Shown here: positions 18,207 through 28,062 of the stretch, in pieces
How positions within the stretch are numbered: the stretch's first letter is position 1
How the letters are laid out: each line of letters begins with the position of its first letter
Assembly: GCA_965662355.1 (NCBI GenBank)
Contig: CBFIHP010000012.1
Coordinates: forward strand, 62,001 to 126,000
Reading direction: 5' to 3'
Length of the DNA stretch: 64,000 bases
Source: GCA-2683825 sp965662355
GTDB taxonomy: Bacteria; Planctomycetota; UBA1135; GCA-002686595
Program-made: the position numbers and the translations under genes
Notes under the pieces: model-generated
Database searches by the model: none
Seen by the model: the letters and a program-made list of their open reading frames with translations, nothing else
Told to the model about the DNA's origin: nothing

Positions 18207-18269
18207 AGTATAGCGACGAGGGATTCGATCGTCCGCGCTCTCGGGGCCTCAAGCGACGAGGGATTTCGA
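18207..18269 (-). promoter_or_regulatory. candidate promoter and duplicated operator of the thiolase-mutase operon
   Basis: On the minus strand a TATACT -10 box lies at 18212-18207, about 80 nt before the thiolase start, with only a weak -35. A 17-18 bp sequence (plus-strand AGCGACGAGGGATTCGA) occurs twice, at 18212-18228 and 18252-18269, 40 bp apart. The inner copy covers the spacer next to the -10. The spacing is about four helical turns, so one protein could bind both on the same DNA face. The regulator is unknown. Confidence 0.4.
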
Positions 18270-18360
18270 ACCGATAGAAAGCTCACCCGGCGGCCGCGAT
18301 GCGTTCCGCGAGACCACGCGCCCCGGAGTTCAGCCTTCCTGAGGAAGACGCGAGAGAGAC

Positions 18361-18397
18361 AGCCGGCGGACCCTCGGGTTCGCCGGCTTGTTTTTTA
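18361..18397 (+). terminator. strong Rho-independent terminator, plus strand
   Basis: A 12-bp stem (AGCCGGCG-G-ACC pairing with GGT-T-CGCCGGCT, one G-U) has a 4-nt CTCG loop and is followed by TGTTTTTTA on the plus strand. No plus-strand gene lies upstream; the thiolase operon starts leftwards at about 18200. Either it ends an unannotated small transcript or it insulates hsp20. Confidence 0.75.
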
Positions 18398-18420
18398 TCA
18401 GGCATGCAGGCTGCGCCGAT

Positions 18421-18439
18421 ATGGCATATCAACTGCCAT
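18421..18439 (+). promoter_or_regulatory. candidate enhancer (UAS) dyad upstream of hsp20
   Basis: A perfect inverted repeat ATGGCA-N7-TGCCAT is centred about 107 bp upstream of the transcription start predicted from the sigma-54-like promoter. This is the usual distance for a bacterial enhancer-binding protein. A further half-site-like ATTATGGC follows. Confidence 0.4.
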
Positions 18440-18510
18440 TATGGCTATTTCTGATCCGCCTTGGATTCGCAATCCCCCTCTCCACCACCCTGGAAGCCCC
18501 TTTTTGCGCC

Positions 18511-18525
18511 TGGCATCCCCCTTGC
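18511..18525 (+). promoter_or_regulatory. sigma-54-type promoter of hsp20
   Basis: TGGCAT-CCCCC-TTGC matches the -24/-12 consensus (TGGCAC-N5-TTGC), with the invariant GG and GC separated by exactly 10 nt. The start site would be near 18537, giving a leader of about 50 nt before the Hsp20 ATG. The leader contains a 6-bp hairpin at 18545-18559 and an AAGGA ribosome site at 18576-18580. Confidence 0.55.
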
Positions 18526-18588
18526 TCTTTCATGGACACCGCGCCCGCCGCGACGGCGGTCGCCCACTCCAAAGCAAGGATGCACAAC

Positions 18589-19041
18589 ATGCGTTTGAAC
18601 CCCCTCTTCCAGCCCTTCACCCAGCGCGGCGCCGGCCTGGACGGTCTCTTCGGCTTTTCGGACCAGAGCCTCTTTGCCCCCAGCTCCACACGCGTTCGTA
18701 GAACGGAAACCGGCCTCGAAGTCCTGGCCGTGCTGCCGGGCGTCGCGCCCGAGGAGCTCGAGATCGAGGTCGAGGGACGCTGGCTGACGCTGCGCGGCAA
18801 GAGTCGACTCTTCGAAACCGAGCAAGAGTTCGAGGGCCGCGCCGAGGGCGAGACCCCCGGCTTCCAGAGGCGCTTCCAGCTTCCCTTCGCGGTCGACGGC
18901 GAGGCCAGCACGGCCATGCTCGAAAACGGCGTCCTGACGCTGCTTCTGACGCGCCCCGAGGCCGATGCCCCGCGCCGTATCGCTCTGAGCCCTACGGGCA
19001 AGGAATTCGCAGCCGAGCTTCCGGAAGCCGTCTCCGAGTAA
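18589..19041 (+). CDS. small heat shock protein, Hsp20/alpha-crystallin family
   Basis: 150 aa from ATG 18589, which has AAGGA 8 nt upstream; longer in-frame starts at 18580 and 18532 exist but lack it. The alpha-crystallin domain spans about 32-130: 'ETGLEVLAVLPGVAPEELEIEVEG.WLTLRG', then FQRRFQLPFAVD and the A.LENGVLTLLLTR strand that marks the family. A C-terminal I-x-L-type motif is present as RRIALSP. It is an ATP-independent cytoplasmic holdase that binds unfolding proteins. The upstream sigma-54-like promoter and dyad suggest activator-dependent stress control. Confidence 0.9.
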   Translation: MRLNPLFQPFTQRGAGLDGLFGFSDQSLFAPSSTRVRRTETGLEVLAVLPGVAPEELEIEVEGRWLTLRGKSRLFETEQEFEGRAEGETPGFQRRFQLPFAVDGEASTAMLENGVLTLLLTRPEADAPRRIALSPTGKEFAAELPEAVSE

Positions 19042-19110
19042 TCGCGGACGTCCCCGACGCGGAAGTTCTGCGGACGGAGGCCCTGGTGGACGATAAGATC
19101 CACGGCCCGC

Positions 19111-19136
19111 CCGGGGGAGGAACACTCCTCCCCCGG
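19111..19136. other. strong intergenic hairpin without T-tract
   Basis: An 11-bp perfect stem (CCGGGGGAGGA / TCCTCCCCCGG) with an ACAC loop lies between hsp20 and the small Cys protein. Neither strand has a following T-run, so it is not a classical terminator. It may protect the hsp20 3' end or act as a Rho-independent-like pause. Confidence 0.5.
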
Positions 19137-19155
19137 CGCGAACTCCCCCCGAGTC

Positions 19156-19392
19156 ATGAGCGTGAACAAGGTCGAGTGTAAGAACTGCAAGCACTATCGG
19201 GCGGCACCCTACGAGGCCCGCATCGATGGCTGCTATTTGCAGGGCAACATGCCCGGGAAACAGTCGGCGAGTTATCTCGACGAACAACAGATCCCGGGCA
19301 ACCACCGGAAGATCAACCTGCGTGGCGACTGCAAGGACCACACCGCGCGCGTGATCCGCCCCTCGTTCTGGCAGCGGCTCCTCGGGGCCTGA
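19156..19392 (+). CDS. small protein with four cysteines, probable metal-binding
   Basis: 78 aa, ATG start. VECKNCKHY gives a CxxC at 8 and 11, and single Cys residues follow in IDGCYL (26) and GDCKDH (59), enough for one zinc or iron site. It is basic and soluble, with no signal peptide, and ends WQRLLGA. It lies 114 bp after hsp20 on the same strand and could be co-transcribed with it. I do not recognise the family. Regular coding composition and the Cys pattern support a real gene. Confidence 0.6.
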   Translation: MSVNKVECKNCKHYRAAPYEARIDGCYLQGNMPGKQSASYLDEQQIPGNHRKINLRGDCKDHTARVIRPSFWQRLLGA

Positions 19393-19422
19393 ATTCGGCC
19401 TGATTGTCGGCTCCGCCGTCCG

Positions 19423-20241
19423 CTAGCCTCGAGCATAGACGTCCCCACGTTCGTCACGACGAACCGGAACCTGGCGACGCAATGCGCGGAGCCCTTCCAG
19501 ATCGATGTCCGCCGTGACGAGCCCCACAGCGCCCGCCCCCTCGGCCAGGACCTCGCCACCGGGCCCGCAGACGAGCGAGTTACCGGGAAAGGCGAGTTCG
19601 AGCTCGCGCCGTCCGACGAGGTCCTTGCCCGTTCGATTGGCACCGAGCACGAAGGCCTGATGCTCGGCCGCTCTGCCGCAAACGAGCGCACGCCAATGTT
19701 CGCGACGGGTGTCGGGCCACTGCGCCGGAACGACGAGCAGCTCGGCCTCCTGTAGGAACGGCGTGCGTAGGAGCGCGCCGAAACGGAGGTCGTAGCACAC
19801 GAGCGCGGAGAGCCGCAGGCCACGCACTTCGTGTGTGGGAGGAGGCTCGTTGCCTGCCGCGAAACTCAGATGCTCGGCCGTCGGCGAGAAGAGGTGCACC
19901 TTGTCATAGGTGAATACGTCGCGTCCCGAATCGAAGACGTGCAAACGATTGGCCCAGGGTGGTCCGTTTTCTAGAGAGCCGAAGGCGCTACCGCAAACCA
20001 CGAGCTCGAGTTCCGCTGAAAGATCGCGAATGCGCGCGACCGCTTCTTCGCTCTCGGCCAACCAGCGCTCGTCGTCGCCCCCTGCGACATCGGCAGCAAC
20101 AAAGGACGTCGGCCACATTTCCGGCAGCGAAACGAACTCGAGTCCCCCATCACGCGCGGCCCGCAAGCCTCTTTCGGCTTCGGCCAGGTTGCCAGGAACG
20201 TCCCCGCGGCGAACGTCGAACTGAAAGGCACCTATTCGCAC
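19423..20241 (-). CDS. carbon-nitrogen hydrolase, nitrilase superfamily (omega-amidase-like)
   Basis: 272 aa, typical length. The catalytic triad is complete: Glu41 (SLPEMW), Lys114 (YDKVHLF) and Cys149 (LVCYDLRF). YDKVHLF and CYDLRF are the versions seen in omega-amidase/Nit2-like enzymes, which hydrolyse alpha-ketoglutaramate or other small amides in the cytoplasm. It also has NRTG and the FPGNSLVCGPGGE end block. The gene is monocistronic between two plus-strand genes. The exact amide substrate is not determinable. Confidence 0.85.
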   Translation of the reverse strand: MRIGAFQFDVRRGDVPGNLAEAERGLRAARDGGLEFVSLPEMWPTSFVAADVAGGDDERWLAESEEAVARIRDLSAELELVVCGSAFGSLENGPPWANRLHVFDSGRDVFTYDKVHLFSPTAEHLSFAAGNEPPPTHEVRGLRLSALVCYDLRFGALLRTPFLQEAELLVVPAQWPDTRREHWRALVCGRAAEHQAFVLGANRTGKDLVGRRELELAFPGNSLVCGPGGEVLAEGAGAVGLVTADIDLEGLRALRRQVPVRRDERGDVYARG

Positions 20242-20377
20242 GGGGGGATTCTACCTAGCGTTGATGTCGCGCGTCGTTGGTGTCACGCGCGAAAGGGTCG
20301 GAAGCGCGAGTTCGTGTGCAACCACCGGCTCCTGGAGCGGTCTCTCTGGTGTTGCCCAATTCCGATCGGAAACGCCC

Positions 20378-20617
20378 ATGAAGACCACTCTCGCCTGCTT
20401 CGCCTTCCTCGCCTTTTGCACGGGGCTGGGCTCGCTGGCCGCCCAGCTCCCCGCCTTGCTCCCCCAGGGCCCCGAAAACTGCGCCGCAACCACGGAGTGC
20501 CTCTTCGGCTCCGCATCCTGTCGGATCCGATGTCCGAACCTACTGTCCCCGATCTGCGACCCCGGGGATTGTGTCGATGGGTTCCCGATCGGGCCGCATT
20601 GCGAGTGTTCCGGGTAG
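20378..20617 (+). CDS. small secreted cysteine-rich peptide
   Basis: 79 aa from ATG 20378; the frame is open further upstream but the signal peptide starts here (MKTTLACFAFLAF...SLAAQ). The mature part of about 55 residues has eight cysteines (CAATTEC, C.IRCP, ICDPGDC, CEC), suggesting a compact disulfide-bonded domain outside the cytoplasm. It resembles no family I can name. It is convergent with aconitase, with only 8 bp between the stops. Confidence 0.6.
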   Translation: MKTTLACFAFLAFCTGLGSLAAQLPALLPQGPENCAATTECLFGSASCRIRCPNLLSPICDPGDCVDGFPIGPHCECSG

Positions 20618-20625
20618 TACGGAAC

Positions 20626-23331
<2,706 letters not shown>

Positions 23332-23422
23332 CGTTTCGTCCTCTATCCGGGGAAGCGGCGAATTGTAGGATCATTTCGCCTCCGATTCCGAGCCCAGATG
23401 GCACGTTTCCCCGAAGCTCCAC

Positions 23423-24880
23423 ATGCATAAGCTCGTCCGCAGTCTCACCTTCCTGACCCTGGCCCTCGCTCTCTCCCTCGCGGCGCGCCCCTTCACCCCC
23501 CTTCCGCATTGGGCCGAGCCCACAACCTGGCCGGTCGAGCGCATGGTCGCGAACCTCACTCGCATCGCGACCGAGAACCCGGAGGACGCCAAGGCCCATT
23601 TCGAGCTGGGACGTGTGCACTCGCTGGCCTTCACGCTCGAGGCCAAGGAGCTCGGCATCTGGCACGAGGAGCCCTTCAGCCCCTTGGACGACTTCCAGCA
23701 ACGCCTCCACTACGGACGCGGCAAGCCCCACCGCGACGGCCCCACGCCGGAGACGATGCGGACCCATGTGCAAAAGGGCATCGAACATCTGCGGCGCTCC
23801 ATCGACCTCGCGCCCCAGAGAGCCGAGGCCCACCTCAGTCTGGGCCATCTCACCGAGAGCGCGGCCCACCTCGCGCCGGGACTCGACACCCACGGCCTCC
23901 TGCGCTTGCCCCAGATCCGCATCACCAGGGACACCCACGAGGAGATCCTCCAGCACCTGCAGGCCCTGGGCTCCACCAAGAAATCCACGCGTCGGCGCGC
24001 GTTCAAGGAGCTCCAGGAACGGCGCTTCTTCCTGGCCTCGCTCACCTACCTCGAGAAGGAGGTCAGCTCTTCGAACCGCGAGCGCTCCGACGCAGCCCGC
24101 GAACTCCTGCGACGCTTCTGGATCGAACAGGCCATCGCCCACTACCGCACCGCGACCGACATCGCCCTGCCCACCGACCTGCAGCTCGAAACCAAACCCA
24201 TGGTCTACCAGCAGGGCGACGGGCTCGACCAGCTCGCCTCCTACGAAGCCGGCCGTTCCTGGGTGCGCCTCGTCGCCGAACGCGACCCGCTGGACGAGGC
24301 CGAAAAGGAAGCCCTCGCGACAACCCGTGCGGCTCTGAAGCGTCTCGAAGACCTGCCGCCGGCGAATGCAATCACACCGCTCATCCTGACCTTCGACGCC
24401 CATGCGAGTCTGGCCGATCTGTTGCTTCCGGAACAACCGGTGCTCTTCGATCTCGACGGCGACGGCACGACCGAAGCCTGGCCCTGGGTCCGCCCCGGCG
24501 TGGCCTTTGTCGTCTGGGATCCCGAGCAGACGGGTCACATCACCTCTGCCCGCCAGATGTTCGGCACCGCCAGCGCCCAGGTCTTCTTCGGCGACGGCTA
24601 CCGCGCCCTGGCGGCTCTCGATGACGATGGAGACGCGTCGCTCACGGGAAGCGAACTGCAAGGCCTGTCCCTGTGGTTCGACGACGACTGCGACGGGCTC
24701 TCGGATCCGGGTGAAGTGTCCTCCGTGACCCAACACGAAATCACTGCCCTCGCCACCCGGGCCACGGGAACCGCCGGTGGAAACGAATCACTCGTCAGCA
24801 CCTCTGGCGTGTCCTTGCGTGACGGTCGGCGGCTCCCGAGCTACGACTGGGTCACGCGCCCGTACCACGATCAACCGTAG
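23423..24880 (+). CDS. secreted protein with EF-hand-like calcium loops and helical repeats
   Basis: 485 aa with an N-terminal signal peptide (MHKLVRSLTFLTLALALSLAA). Residues about 35-290 are helical, with TPR-like segments (ENPEDAKAHFELGRVH; HLRRSIDLAPQRAEAHLSLGHL). Near the C-terminus are three calcium-loop sequences: FDLDGDGTTEAW, LDDDGDASLTGSEL and FDDDCDGLSDPGEV, of EF-hand or thrombospondin-type-3 style. It is probably periplasmic or surface exposed. The function is unknown. Divergent from aconitase with a 91-bp gap. Confidence 0.72.
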   Translation: MHKLVRSLTFLTLALALSLAARPFTPLPHWAEPTTWPVERMVANLTRIATENPEDAKAHFELGRVHSLAFTLEAKELGIWHEEPFSPLDDFQQRLHYGRGKPHRDGPTPETMRTHVQKGIEHLRRSIDLAPQRAEAHLSLGHLTESAAHLAPGLDTHGLLRLPQIRITRDTHEEILQHLQALGSTKKSTRRRAFKELQERRFFLASLTYLEKEVSSSNRERSDAARELLRRFWIEQAIAHYRTATDIALPTDLQLETKPMVYQQGDGLDQLASYEAGRSWVRLVAERDPLDEAEKEALATTRAALKRLEDLPPANAITPLILTFDAHASLADLLLPEQPVLFDLDGDGTTEAWPWVRPGVAFVVWDPEQTGHITSARQMFGTASAQVFFGDGYRALAALDDDGDASLTGSELQGLSLWFDDDCDGLSDPGEVSSVTQHEITALATRATGTAGGNESLVSTSGVSLRDGRRLPSYDWVTRPYHDQP

Positions 24881-25176
24881 GAGTCAGTCCGACCCCGCCC
24901 CTGACGGCTGCACCCGCTCGTGGAGCGAGCTCGCCGGTGACCCCACCCGTCAAACCGCAGCCAGACCCGATGGCCGCCGCGGTACTGGGCTTCGAGAACG
25001 CGAATCAGCATTGCCCTCAATCCGATTCGCTTCATTCGAGGGGGGAGAATGGGGAGCATGGGACTCGCGGAACGACTTGTTCGCAATTCGCCCCTTTTCC
25101 CACCTCTCCCCGCCAGCTAACATCCCCTCCCGAATCGGGACAGCTGCACGCAGCCCGTCGATTCACGAGGACCAAC
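24881..25176. other. intergenic stretch, no gene seen
   Basis: Between the EF-hand protein and tRNA-Ala. I see no convincing coding frame, terminator or clear promoter. It presumably holds the tRNA promoter. Confidence 0.4.
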
Positions 25177-25252
25177 GGGGACGTAGCTCAGCTGGTAGAG
25201 CGTCGCGTTCGCAACGCGAAGGTCGAGGGTTCAAGTCCCTTCGTCTCCACCA
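25177..25252 (+). tRNA. tRNA-Ala (anticodon CGC)
   Basis: A 76-nt cloverleaf with CCA encoded. The acceptor GGGGACG pairs with CGTCTCC and includes the G3-U70 wobble that is the alanine identity element. The anticodon stem TCGCG/CGCGA encloses TTCGCAA (anticodon CGC, reading GCG). The T arm GAGGG-TTCAAGT-CCCTT is normal. Confidence 0.95.
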
Positions 25253-25325
25253 TCCTAAGTGCCGTTGATCAGTCCCCAGAACGGCGACGTTGGTGCGTGA
25301 ATCCGAATGGAGCGCCAGATCCCCA

Positions 25326-25847
25326 TCAGCGCAGAACGAAACGCCTCGGCTCCGCCTCCGCTTCCAGCGTCGGGTAGTCGAGGAGTTCGCGCAGGGTCAA
25401 CCCCGTATCGCTCTCCAGCGTCGGGTCGTTGGCGATATCTCGGTCGGTCAACTTCGCATAGGTCCGCACGACCAGCTCGAAGCGGCCGGCGGGAAGGTTC
25501 CAGCCCCATTGGATCGTGCCCCCCCGTGAATCCGGGTGGAAGATATCGAAGTGAACGCGACCGTCCTGGTCGTACAACGTAAGCCGTGCCAAGGACCACA
25601 CCGCGTCCTCGGACCCGGTGACCTGGAAGAGGCGCTGCGTCCCAGCCTCACATTGGATCTCGAGTTCCAGTGCCTCGCCCGAGGTGAGTTCCACGGTGCG
25701 CTGAACTTGCGCGATCCCGCCGCCAATGATCCAGAGCTCGTGCGAGACCGGCAGCAGGTTCTCGCCGAAGACCACGCCGTCCGCAAAGCTGATCTCGGTC
25801 TCGGGCGGGCGTTGGGGGGGAACACGGCGACCAACTACGGCTGCCAC
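25326..25847 (-). CDS. hypothetical protein, possibly a 5'-truncated gene
   Basis: 173 aa from GTG 25847. Beta-strand-rich content (ELWIIGGGIAQVQRTVEL, LELEIQCEAG, IQWGWNLPAGRFELVVRTYAK) resembles the carboxypeptidase-regulatory-like or Ig-like domains that close large planctomycete proteins, such as the sigma-factor fusion in this window. There is no signal peptide, and the frame stays open 27 codons upstream of the GTG without a start codon. This suggests it is the 3' end of a longer ancestral gene. No family assigned. Confidence 0.4.
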   Translation of the reverse strand: MAAVVGRRVPPQRPPETEISFADGVVFGENLLPVSHELWIIGGGIAQVQRTVELTSGEALELEIQCEAGTQRLFQVTGSEDAVWSLARLTLYDQDGRVHFDIFHPDSRGGTIQWGWNLPAGRFELVVRTYAKLTDRDIANDPTLESDTGLTLRELLDYPTLEAEAEPRRFVLR

Positions 25848-26002
25848 ATCTCTCCAGACACTCTGCCCGTCAGATCGGGTGCAACGGACGCAGGAATATT
25901 TCAGCGCACGATCGGACCGGCGCTCAGTTCACGCCGAGTCGCACGAGCTCCCCGGGGACGTAGCGGGGATGGACTCTCGATCCAAAGCAGCGACGGTTTC
26001 GC

Positions 26003-26896
26003 TCAGGAATCGGCCTGCTCATTCAGCATGCGCTGAATGCGCATGCGGCGGTTGCTCATGACCGTTCCGAAGATGGCGCCGGCCAACCCGACGGTGCCGC
26101 CCACCACACCTGCCGCGATGCCGGCCACACTGCCATCCATATGGACGGATACCGAAAGTACGGATGTGGTCAAGAGCAGTAGCTCCATGGTCAGTTCGAG
26201 GGCCAGTAGCCCGCGCGCCATGGCGCTTCTGAGCGATGCGTAGGCCTGTTCCAGATCCGACGCCGCGCTGAGATCCAGCGGCTCAGGTTCTAGCGCCAGG
26301 CTGCGCCGAAGGCTCGGATGAAGCGCGGGAATGGAAAGGGCCAGGGGCAGTCCGAGTGCCGCTGTCAGCCAGTACTGGGGATTGTTGGCCACCAGTTCGG
26401 CGTGCCGACTCCAGGCGAAGAGCGCGGTGAGTGCTGCGCCCACGAGCCACAGCGCAAGCATCCAATAATGCACATGATCGGGTGTATTTGAGCTCGCGTC
26501 CCGCGGGGTCAGGCTCGCGCTGCGTGCCTGTCGGGTCTGCCCGTGGCCATCGACGAAGGCGGAGCGCGCTTCGGGCCTGCACGCCATCATCAGTGGCATC
26601 GCGAGGCCGAACCAGAGCGGGAAGAAGGCGAGCCAGACCAGCTTGTATGTCACGTCTGCGAATCCGACGAGCCTCGGATGGTCCTCCCATTTGCCCGTCG
26701 ATCCTTCGAAGTGGATCATGAACAGGGTCAGGAAGGACACGAGCGCCAGTGCGGTGGCGAAGTGCAGTCGCCGTCCGAGCTTGCGCACACGCACTCTATC
26801 CACTTCGCCCCCTTCGCGGGGCTTGTAGAATTGCATGAAGAGCACCGGTGTCAGCAACATGCAGCTGGTGAAGATCAGGTTGAAGAGATCCATCAC
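26003..26896 (-). CDS. multi-pass membrane protein co-transcribed with GntR regulator
   Basis: 297 aa with about six or seven hydrophobic segments: LFNLIFTSCMLLTPVLFMQF, FATALALVSFLTLFM, LVWLAFFPLWFGLAMPLMM, YWMLALWLVGAALTALFAW, YWLTAALGLPLALSIPAL, LELTMELLLLTTSVLSV and a Gly-rich last helix (GIAAGVVGGTVGLAGAIFG). It resembles the SdpI/DUF1648-like proteins that often follow YtrA-type GntR genes. The start overlaps the regulator stop as ATGA. The role is unknown; regulation by the partner is likely. Confidence 0.65.
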   Translation of the reverse strand: MMDLFNLIFTSCMLLTPVLFMQFYKPREGGEVDRVRVRKLGRRLHFATALALVSFLTLFMIHFEGSTGKWEDHPRLVGFADVTYKLVWLAFFPLWFGLAMPLMMACRPEARSAFVDGHGQTRQARSASLTPRDASSNTPDHVHYWMLALWLVGAALTALFAWSRHAELVANNPQYWLTAALGLPLALSIPALHPSLRRSLALEPEPLDLSAASDLEQAYASLRSAMARGLLALELTMELLLLTTSVLSVSVHMDGSVAGIAAGVVGGTVGLAGAIFGTVMSNRRMRIQRMLNEQADS

Positions 26897-27330
26897 GAGT
26901 CCTTTCCTTTTTGGCGTTTTGCGCCAGTTCGCTTTGCTTTCCCTGTAGCCGCCCAGACGGCGTCCAGCTCGCCCGTCACGAGCGCGAACGCGTCGTCCCG
27001 GCTCAGGCCGCCCAGCTTGGCGTCAGCAACGAGGGCCCGAGCGCGCTCTCCCAGCCGCTGGCGCAGGCTGCGTTTCGCTTCGCCGGTCATCTCCCGATCG
27101 GCGGTCACGCGCGTACCGCGCCCGCGCGCGGTGTGCACCAGGCCGCTCTGTTGCAGTACCCGGTAGGCGCGCGCCACGGTGTTCAGGTTGATGCCGAGGT
27201 CCGCGGCCAGCTGTCGCACCGGCGGCAGCTCCGTGCCCGGCGCCAGGCGTTCGACCGCGATCTCGGCCCGGATGCCGCGCACGATCTGATCCACCAGGGG
27301 CTCGTCGGAATCCAGACGCACGGTCAACAT
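26893..27330 (-). CDS. GntR-family transcription regulator, YtrA-like
   Basis: 145 aa. The N-terminal winged helix is typical: PLVDQIVRGIRAEIAVERLAPGTELPPVRQLAADLGINLNTVARAYRVLQQSGLV, followed by the wing TARGRGTRV. The short C-terminal helical tail, rather than an FCD/UTRA or aminotransferase domain, places it in the YtrA subgroup. These repressors usually control the operon they lead, here the downstream membrane protein. The C-terminus is very Lys-rich. Confidence 0.88.
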   Translation of the reverse strand: MLTVRLDSDEPLVDQIVRGIRAEIAVERLAPGTELPPVRQLAADLGINLNTVARAYRVLQQSGLVHTARGRGTRVTADREMTGEAKRSLRQRLGERARALVADAKLGGLSRDDAFALVTGELDAVWAATGKAKRTGAKRQKGKDS

Positions 27331-27333
27331 GGA

Positions 27334-27363
27334 ACTATAGTCGCATACTCTGATACTTTACAA
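27334..27363 (-). promoter_or_regulatory. promoter of the gntR-membrane protein operon, probably leaderless
   Basis: Minus strand: TTGTAA (27363-27358), 18-nt spacer, TATAGT (27339-27334). The GntR ATG starts only 3 nt after the -10, so the transcript would begin at or very near the ATG. Direct AGTAT repeats in the spacer (AGTATCAGAGTAT) are candidate operator half-sites. Confidence 0.5.
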
Positions 27364-27408
27364 AAGGGGTATTTGCCAAAAACCGCCCGATCGGCCCGAT
27401 CCAGACGA

Positions 27409-27505
27409 GGTGGCGTTACCGAACCAGGTTTATCGCCGCACATCCGCAACCCCATCGCCCCGGTCGTCAACCCAAGCGAGACGAGTCGTACGGAACGGCG
27501 CGGTG
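27409..27505 (+). repeat. MITE-like repeat, copy A (left part only)
   Basis: Begins GGTGGCGTTACCGAACCAGG and runs about 97 bp, closely matching the first part of copy B, ending at ACGGAACGGCGCGGTG. It has no right terminus and abuts a gene fragment. Confidence 0.75.
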
Positions 27506-27509
27506 CGGC

Positions 27510-27754
27510 GATGACGACCAACGGCAGACCGGGTCCGGGCACGATCTCGACCTTCTCGTAGCGCGTGTCGCCGTAGACCGGTCCGCTCTGCTCGTACACG
27601 CCGAGGAAGAACGTCAGCCGACCGAGGCCGGCGTTGAAGCGCAGGACCGCGCCGCTGTTTCCAACCGCCAGGATCCCGTTCTTCGTGAAGACGTCGACCG
27701 CGTTCAGCGGCGGGAACGTGAAACCCGTCTGCGAGGGGCTGATGTCGTCCCAGG
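27510..27754 (-). pseudogene. gene fragment between two repeat copies
   Basis: An open minus-strand frame of about 80 codons without start or stop of its own reads WDDISPSQTGFTF, then LNAVDVFTKNGILAVGNSGAVLRF, then LTFFLGVYEQ and YEKVEIVPGPGLPLVVIA. The pattern is beta-rich, like one blade of a repeat protein. Both ends run straight into repeat sequence (copies B and A), so a larger gene was cut by the repeats or by recombination between them. Confidence 0.5.
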
Positions 27755-27962
27755 TGGCGTTACCGAACCAGGTTTATCGCCACACATCCGCAACCCCATC
27801 GCCCCGGCCGTCAACCCAAGCGAGACGAGTCGTACGGAACGGCGCGGTGGGTTGCCCCGTGGGTGTTCGCCGTCGACTTGGCCCAACGAGAGATTGAGGC
27901 CCCGCTCCGCGCCACACACATGCCCGGGGAGTGTGCGGCGACAAACCTGGTTCGGTAGCGCC
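27753..27962 (+). mobile_element. MITE-like element, copy B (complete, ~208 bp)
   Basis: The ends are 31-nt imperfect inverted repeats with 3 mismatches: left GGCGTTACCGAACCAGGTTT..., right (reverse complement) GGCGCTACCGAACCAGGTTT.... Each end also contains AACC-A-GGTT, able to form a small hairpin. The interior has no credible gene. This is the structure of a non-autonomous transposable element. I see no clear target-site duplication. Confidence 0.65.
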
Positions 27963-28062
27963 CACACTAGGGTTTAGAAAATCGAAGTTTCTCGAAACAC
28001 TCGACCGCGAGCCGGGCACAAGAAGGAGCGCCTGAGGTTTTATCTGAACAAAAGGAGAACGA

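Noticed and set aside
25953..25963. GGGGACGTAGC, identical to the first bases of both tRNAs, possible attachment-site remnant
   Set aside because: Only 11 bp, no integrase nearby and no second half of a tRNA; chance is likely.
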